The notes under the pieces: model-generated
Told to the model about the DNA's origin: nothing
Database searches by the model: none
Seen by the model: only the letters and a program-made list of their open reading frames with translations
Program-made: the position numbers and the translations under genes
Part shown: piece after piece, positions 6,072-10,244 of the stretch
Layout of the letters: each line of letters begins with the position of its first letter
Numbering within the stretch: position 1 is the stretch's first letter
From: Bradyrhizobium sp.
GTDB taxonomy: Bacteria; Pseudomonadota; Alphaproteobacteria; Rhizobiales; Xanthobacteraceae
Assembly (NCBI GenBank): GCA_028290305.1
Contig: JAQGKC010000230.1
Span: forward strand, 1-10,244
Direction: 5' to 3'
Length of the DNA stretch: 10,244 nucleotides

Positions 6072-7534
6072 TTACATTGCCAGGCCGTAGACTGGCGTTG
6101 GCAAGCCGGCCTGGCGGGCCTTGATCTGCAGCGCCAGGATACGCGAGAAGAATCGCATCAGCCCAAAATTGCCGTTGTGAAACCAAAGGCCCGGCTGCCG
6201 CGTCGGCTTCCATACATTCCGGGTCTCTCCCGCCCATGGCCCGTGGTCGCTGCGCACGGCGGAGCCGATGCCGCCGATGTGCCCGAGTTTCTCGATGATA
6301 TCGCTCGACAGGATTGCCCCAGCCTGAGCCAGCTTTCGATATCCCGTGGCATAGACGATGAAGTCGGCCGGCAGTTCCACCCCGTCGCTCAGAACCACGT
6401 TCCGTTCGCGAATGGCGTCGACCGAGACGCCGCTTCGGACGGCGACGTGGCCATTGATGATGAGTTCCGAGGCGCCCATGTCGATGTAGAAGCCGGAGGG
6501 ATCCTGCATTCCACGGGTGAAGAAGCCGCCGCCATCCTCCCCAAAATCATATAGGAAGCCGGCCTTACCCAATCCCTCGTAGAAAGTTGCGTCCTTAGCC
6601 TTGATGGCGTCGATAAAGGGAGCCTGGAATTGCGGCATAAGGCGATTGGGAATGGAGGCGACGAGAAGGTCGGCAAGCTCGATCGGCGGCTTTGGCGCCG
6701 GAGCGTCGGTGTCATAAATCTCGACCGCCGGCAGCAGCGAGTCGATGCGCGTGACGATCGTCGGGCTGCGTTGGATCATCGTGACGGCGGCGCCGGCCTC
6801 CCAGAGCTGTGCCGAGATATCGTGCGCCGATGTTCCGGCCCCGATCACGATCTTCGCAGCCCATCGCTTTGGCCGACGTCACGCGCCTCCGCGACATGGA
6901 GTTGTCGGCCCGCGAAGCGATCGCGGCGCGGGATGTCGGGAATGGATGGCACATCCCAAAAGCCGGTCGCGAGCACGAGCTGCGATGGCCGCAACTCGAT
7001 CGGCCGTCCACCACGGATGATCGACAGCCGCCACGCGCCAAGCGCCTCGTCATATTGCGACCCGACGCAATCCGCGCCGGTCCAGATGTCGAGATCCATG
7101 ATTGTCGCATAGGCATCCAGCCAGTCCGCCACCCGGTCCTTGGATGAAAAGCGCGGCCACGTCTCGGGGAACGGCAGATATGACATGTGATCGTACCACA
7201 CGGGCGAGTGCAGCGAGAGCGTCGCCTAGCGCTCGCGCCAAATATCGGATGGGCGTTCGCGCTTATCGATGATAAGTGTCGGCACACCAAGTTGCTTGAG
7301 GCGCGCGCCGAGGCCGAGACCTGCCTGCCCGGCGCCGACGATCACGCAATAGGGCTGCTGTTTGATGCCGAGTTCGGCCTTCTGACGGTCCCGCTCCGTT
7401 CTCCAGTCGGAACGCCCAGGCAGGTATCGCCGTGGCGCACCATTCGTGCGGCGTGCGCGGGTGGTCTCCTCGAATCCGATTAGCTCCGACACCGTCGTCA
7501 TCAGCGTCCAGCAGCGCCCGTCTCGCAGTCGTCT
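6072..7534 (-). pseudogene. Flavin-dependent monooxygenase (FAD/NAD(P)H), nonsense and frameshift mutations
   Basis: About 480 codons of a flavin-containing monooxygenase-type enzyme lie in three collinear pieces. Piece 1 (7534-7229) begins LRDGRCWTLMTTVSELIGFE, the linker of family members that carry an extra NTF2-like N-terminal domain. It then shows the FAD Rossmann motif VIVGAGQAGLGLGARLKQLG. It stops at an in-frame TAG (7226-7228) where relatives have tyrosine (RER-Y-x-x-L-x-L-H). Piece 2 continues in the same frame through SPVWYDHMSYLPFPETWP and the VLATGFWDVP motif to about 6880. Between 6880 and 6848 the frame changes. Piece 3 then holds the NADPH motif VIGAGTSAHDI, an FIVYATGYRK motif and the natural C-terminus at TAA 6072-6074. 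The N-terminal domain (~150-180 residues) is missing, with a TGA at 7535-7537 in frame. Such enzymes oxidise small organic substrates; the substrate here is unknown. It is non-functional unless the sequence has errors. Confidence 0.87.
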
Positions 7535-7537
7535 TCA

Positions 7538-8088
7538 TCGCTCCTCCGTGCGCCGCCGTCGTCTCGCTCGACATGATCCGACTTTTGGAGCAGATCTATG
7601 TCTGCCCGATGTCACACTCGGATTATTGAGTTACGTTTGCAACGCGGCATGAGGACTTTTTTGACAGAGGGCGCCTCGACGATCATGGCGGTGGGCAGAG
7701 CGGGCCGTGGTTGCTGTCAAAGGGCATTCCAACGTTTGTGCACCAAACGACCAGGTGCATAAGCTCTTGTGAAGGATGTATGGCGGCCTACACAATCCAC
7801 TGCGGCGGCGATCTTTTGATACCGCTCGTACCGGCGGATATCGCGCTAAGCAATTCGTTCGTGGGCGTGTCCCATGCCGCACGTTCACAGTTAGCGCTGT
7901 CGCAACATGCCGCTTAACCGATAGGCTGTGTCATTGACGGCTATGGAGAACTCGTCATGTCTCCTCTTGGCGCTTTTCGAACCTCACCGCTTTTGCGTAT
8001 GTCTGCTCGCGCCAAGAGCGGTCCATCAAGAATGGTCATTAGCGTGAGATCAGGACGTATCTTATTCCGCCTAGCGAATGCTTGACTA
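7538..8088. other. Intergenic region of 550 bases without a supported gene
   Basis: Open frames of 60-90 codons occur on both strands but show no recognisable domain, and I found no convincing gene. On the minus strand, an ATG near 7540 follows GGAGGAG and opens a frame (MKTTARRALLDADDDG) that overlaps the monooxygenase start out of frame. It may be the displaced original start. The imperfect inverted repeat at 8001-8023 is the only structure I note. Confidence 0.35.
8001..8023. repeat. Imperfect inverted repeat resembling a rhizobial dispersed repeat
   Basis: GTCTGCTC and GAGCGGTC pair at six of eight positions around a 7-base centre. Dispersed intergenic repeats with GTCCGCTT/AAGCGGAC-like arms are common in Bradyrhizobium relatives, and this looks like a decayed copy. 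The assignment is by resemblance only. Confidence 0.3.
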
Positions 8089-9037
8089 TTAGCCTCTCTG
8101 AAATCCGATTTGCGGCGCGCCGAAGATGTCATGGACTTCGAGCGGCTTGTTGACCTGATTGAACCATTCGGCCCGGTTGGCTGCGCGGCGGCGGCCACGC
8201 TCATCGATCGGCGGTTTCAGTTGGCGGCGCAGCAGGCGCGTAACCTCCTCCCGCGCCATCACATGCTCCATGCTCGGGCGAGTGCCGAGCGCCTCATCAA
8301 AGTCGTCAAGCGCAGTCAGGCCACGTGGGAACAATTCGCGATAAACCTCGCGCTCGGTAAAACTATTGATCGAGCGACAGCCGAGCCGGAGCGACAATTC
8401 ATTGAGACCGTCAACAAGGAGCTGCTTGTTGCGTGATTCAAGCATCGACAGCCGGTTGCGCACCAAGATCCAGTCGGTGCTGGCGCCGTCAAGCTGTCGG
8501 CGTTTGCGCCGTGCGTCCCGCACCATTTCGGCATAGTGGCTCACGCCAGTTACCGGAATAGGTCGCGGGGTCGACCGTCCCCAGGACGTCGAAATCGAGG
8601 AAGCTAACGTTGATCGGCGTCACCAGCGTATCGGCCATCGCACGCGCCAGACGCATCAGGTAGGTGTCGGACCCGGGGGTATCGATGACGATGAAATCGA
8701 ATGCCCGCTCCACTGTGCTGATGGGGTCCTCGAACTGCACCAATTCCGACGATTCGTTATCCAAAATCTGCACGGTCTCGCCAAGCTTGATGCAGCGGTG
8801 AACCGGGAGCTCGAGGTCGAGGTCGGTGCGGCGCGCCCAGGCACTTCGGTTATCGATGTAACGGGTCAAGCTTTGTTGGCGACGATCGAGGTCGATGGTA
8901 GCGACGCGCTGGCCAGCCTTCAGCAATGCAACGGCGAGATGTAGAGCAACGGTGGATTTTCCGGAACCACCCTTTTCATTGCCTAGAACGACGACATGCG
9001 CGGAACCCGGTTGGCGCTGACTTATCTGAACCAACAT
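8089..9037 (-). pseudogene. mipZ: MipZ-type ParA-family ATPase, disrupted by one frameshift
   Basis: The gene starts at ATG 9037 (MLVQISQRQPGSAHVVVLGN), with AGGGG upstream. It has the deviant Walker A motif KGGSGKST (~residues 22-29), then RVATIDLDRRQQSLTRYIDN, a Walker B-like FDFIVIDTPGSDTYLMRLA and the TPINVSFLDFDVLGTVDP segment. Frame is lost around 8556-8559; reading across one extra T restores it (DPATY-PVTGVSHYAEMV). The remaining ~150 residues, up to VHDIFGA near the end, match the MipZ C-terminus and stop at 8089. MipZ forms gradients from ParB at the poles and inhibits FtsZ, placing the division site in alphaproteobacteria. The housekeeping copy is essential in Caulobacter, so this broken copy is probably an accessory paralogue with a better copy elsewhere. 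A sequencing error is the main alternative. The product as it stands keeps the ATPase core but lacks the last third. Confidence 0.85.
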
Positions 9038-9249
9038 CGTTTGACCCCTGTGGAAGGCGGCGCCAAGCAACTCGCTGCGCGTCTTGTTATCGCGGCTACC
9101 CAGAAAGCCACGTTAAGCTCGCCAAATCCGCGTAAATCGTTGTGAGCCGACATCCGCCAGATGCCCGCAATCGTAATGACCGAGCAAGGCGATGCTTGCC
9201 GAGGATTGCTGCTCTTGCGCCATTCTTGCCGTTCTATGCTCCTGCATCT

Positions 9250-9516
9250 TTAGCAACCGCGGCAAATGCCGTTGATCATGCGGTCGAGCGCCGCGTTCTC
9301 ACGGTTGACTGGATCGTTCGGATCCACCAGGTTTTTCTCCGAGCGCACTTGGCCAGCACGCGGCTGGCGGTGTCCCACCGGTGCCTCCGGCAGCAATTGC
9401 TGGTCCGAGTTCGTCGATGGAGGTGCGGCTGGATTTGGCGAACCAACCGGCTGCGCAATCGCCACCGAAGTGTCGACCAGGGCCAGCAACGCTATCGTAG
9501 TGATCAACTTTCGCAC
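9250..9516 (-). CDS. Small secreted hypothetical protein, proline-rich with C-terminal CxxC
   Basis: The product is 88 residues. I chose the GTG at 9516 because GGAG sits seven bases before it and it yields a clean signal peptide (VRKLITTIALLALVDTSVAIA, cleavage near AIA-Q at ~21). The frame is open upstream to 9594 with no export signal. The mature part is short and polar, rich in proline near its start (PVGSPNPAAPPS). It carries a LLPEAPVGHRQPRAG segment, then DPNDPVNRENAALDRMI, and ends in CRGC. Paired cysteines in an exported protein could bind metal or form a disulfide, but I recognise no domain. It resembles small hypothetical proteins common in Bradyrhizobium. It is divergent to the partial gene at 9962 and lies upstream of the mipZ remnant on the same strand. 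Function is unknown. Confidence 0.7.
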   Translation of the reverse strand: MRKLITTIALLALVDTSVAIAQPVGSPNPAAPPSTNSDQQLLPEAPVGHRQPRAGQVRSEKNLVDPNDPVNRENAALDRMINGICRGC

Positions 9517-9961
9517 AATGGGGCTCCCGAGTTGGGGCCCCCTCTCACGATCATGATGAGGGGAAGCTCGATCACAAGATGCGGCAAGCCTCACGTTTTG
9601 TTCAGTTGCTCCACTGCGGCGGCTTGCTGGTGCTGGTGATGCCAGTTGACGGTAAGGCGCCGGGGTTGCCTAGCTGCTTGGAATGCGATCGGATTGATCC
9701 GAGCGCGGTCGCTACGGAGGAGAAATGAAACTTCCTAAGTGCCAAACTCTAACAAAAAAGTTAGGCAGGAACGGCCAGTTTACTCGTTGAGAAAAACCGT
9801 TCATGACCAGATATGCACTTGTTAGGTGCAGCCTTATTAGCAACAACGCTTGTGAGTCACTCCCGCTTCCAAACGACGGCATAACCGTGCCTCGGATAAA
9901 AGTTGGGTAAAGTTGACGATGAATAATTAGTAGCGGCTGTTCCTTGTGAAAGGAGCTCGCT
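9517..9961. other. Divergent intergenic region between two secreted-protein genes
   Basis: About 445 bases hold the promoters of two divergent genes. A 21-codon frame (9725-9790) has a good GGAGGAG site but no recognisable product. A short inverted repeat (CTAAC, six A, GTTAG) lies at about 9749-9764. The base composition turns visibly more AT-rich from about 9730 onward. Confidence 0.35.
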
Positions 9962-10244
9962 ATGAAACTAGTCTATTTGATGCTGGTAACCGCAACTCTC
10001 TTGCCAGCTGCTTCAGAGGCCAAATGGAAGCCTCAATACGCTTCCAACTCGCCTGAAATCCGAGATTGGTATAAGTCGCGTAAGTTAACCGACGCCGCCG
10101 CAAAACGCTTTGCATTTAAAAGTTGTTGCGACGGCTCTGATAAAGTGGAAACACAATTCAGAGTCGATAAAACAACCGGCGACGATAAGTGGTACTATCA
10201 AAAGGACGGCCAGTGGGTAGAAGTGCCGCCGGACGTTATTTGGT
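9962..10244 (+). CDS. Small secreted hypothetical protein, runs off the window
   Basis: ATG 9962 follows AAAGGAG and opens a frame through the window end, giving 94 residues so far. Residues 1-19 (MKLVYLMLVTATLLPAASEA) form a signal peptide with cleavage near SEA-K. The mature part has IRDWYKSRKLTDAAAKRFAF, a vicinal cysteine pair (FKSCCDGSDK), then FRVDKTTGDDKWYYQKDGQW and VEVPPDVIW. It resembles small exported hypothetical proteins found in rhizobia, in which the WY...CC and W-x-x-x-P-D-x-I patterns recur. I know of no function. The gene is more AT-rich than the rest of the window. The C-terminus is outside the window, so length and completeness cannot be judged. Confidence 0.75.
   Translation, partial: MKLVYLMLVTATLLPAASEAKWKPQYASNSPEIRDWYKSRKLTDAAAKRFAFKSCCDGSDKVETQFRVDKTTGDDKWYYQKDGQWVEVPPDVIW

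Noticed and set aside
9142..9639. Plus-strand open frame of 165 codons.
   Set aside because: Antisense to the small secreted protein, which has a signal peptide and a ribosome binding site; the plus-strand product is arginine-rich and motif-free.
9725..9790. A 21-codon frame with a strong GGAGGAG site.
   Set aside because: Too short to support from sequence alone; no recognised peptide and no conservation evidence.

Overview
The window looks like part of an accessory, decaying region of an alphaproteobacterial chromosome, most likely a Bradyrhizobium-like member of the Rhizobiales. The case rests on a MipZ-type division ATPase (an alphaproteobacterial family), an integrase fragment of a kind common in rhizobia, and two small secreted proteins that resemble rhizobial hypothetical proteins. 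This placement comes from reading the translations, not from a database search.

Layout. Positions 1-1875 are a mosaic of gene scraps: an integrase N-terminal piece (+), a DNA-binding/TniQ-like remnant (-) cut by it, the 3' two thirds of a short-chain dehydrogenase (+), a TPR piece of an adenylate-cyclase-type protein (-), a few codons of a YtcJ-like amidohydrolase (-), and the C-terminus of a SnoaL-like protein (+). An intact multi-pass DoxX-family membrane protein follows at 1898-2851 (+). After about 400 bases without a clear gene comes the best-preserved unit, on the minus strand: a secreted, haem-type catalase (5506 down to 3983) followed by a secreted ankyrin-repeat protein (3895 down to 3257). 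This matches the katB-ankB arrangement known from Pseudomonas, and a perfect 8-bp-stem hairpin lies between the two genes.

Upstream of the catalase there is a perfect 7-bp inverted repeat and then the last ~60 residues of an NRAMP metal transporter (+). Positions 7534-6072 (-) hold a flavin-dependent monooxygenase broken by one in-frame TAG and at least one frameshift. Positions 9037-8089 (-) hold a mipZ homologue broken by one frameshift. The right end has an 88-residue secreted protein (-) and the start of another small secreted protein (+) that runs off the window.

Function. The surviving genes point to envelope or periplasmic oxidative-stress defence: catalase, its ankyrin partner and a DoxX-like membrane protein. 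The broken genes around them (dehydrogenase, amidohydrolase, SnoaL, FMO, NRAMP) look like remains of redox and small-molecule metabolism clusters. Repeated recombination and mutation seem to have trimmed them. I see no tRNA, rRNA, CRISPR array or complete insertion sequence, and no convincing new system. The main interest is the catalase-ankyrin unit and the breakpoint structure of the mosaic.
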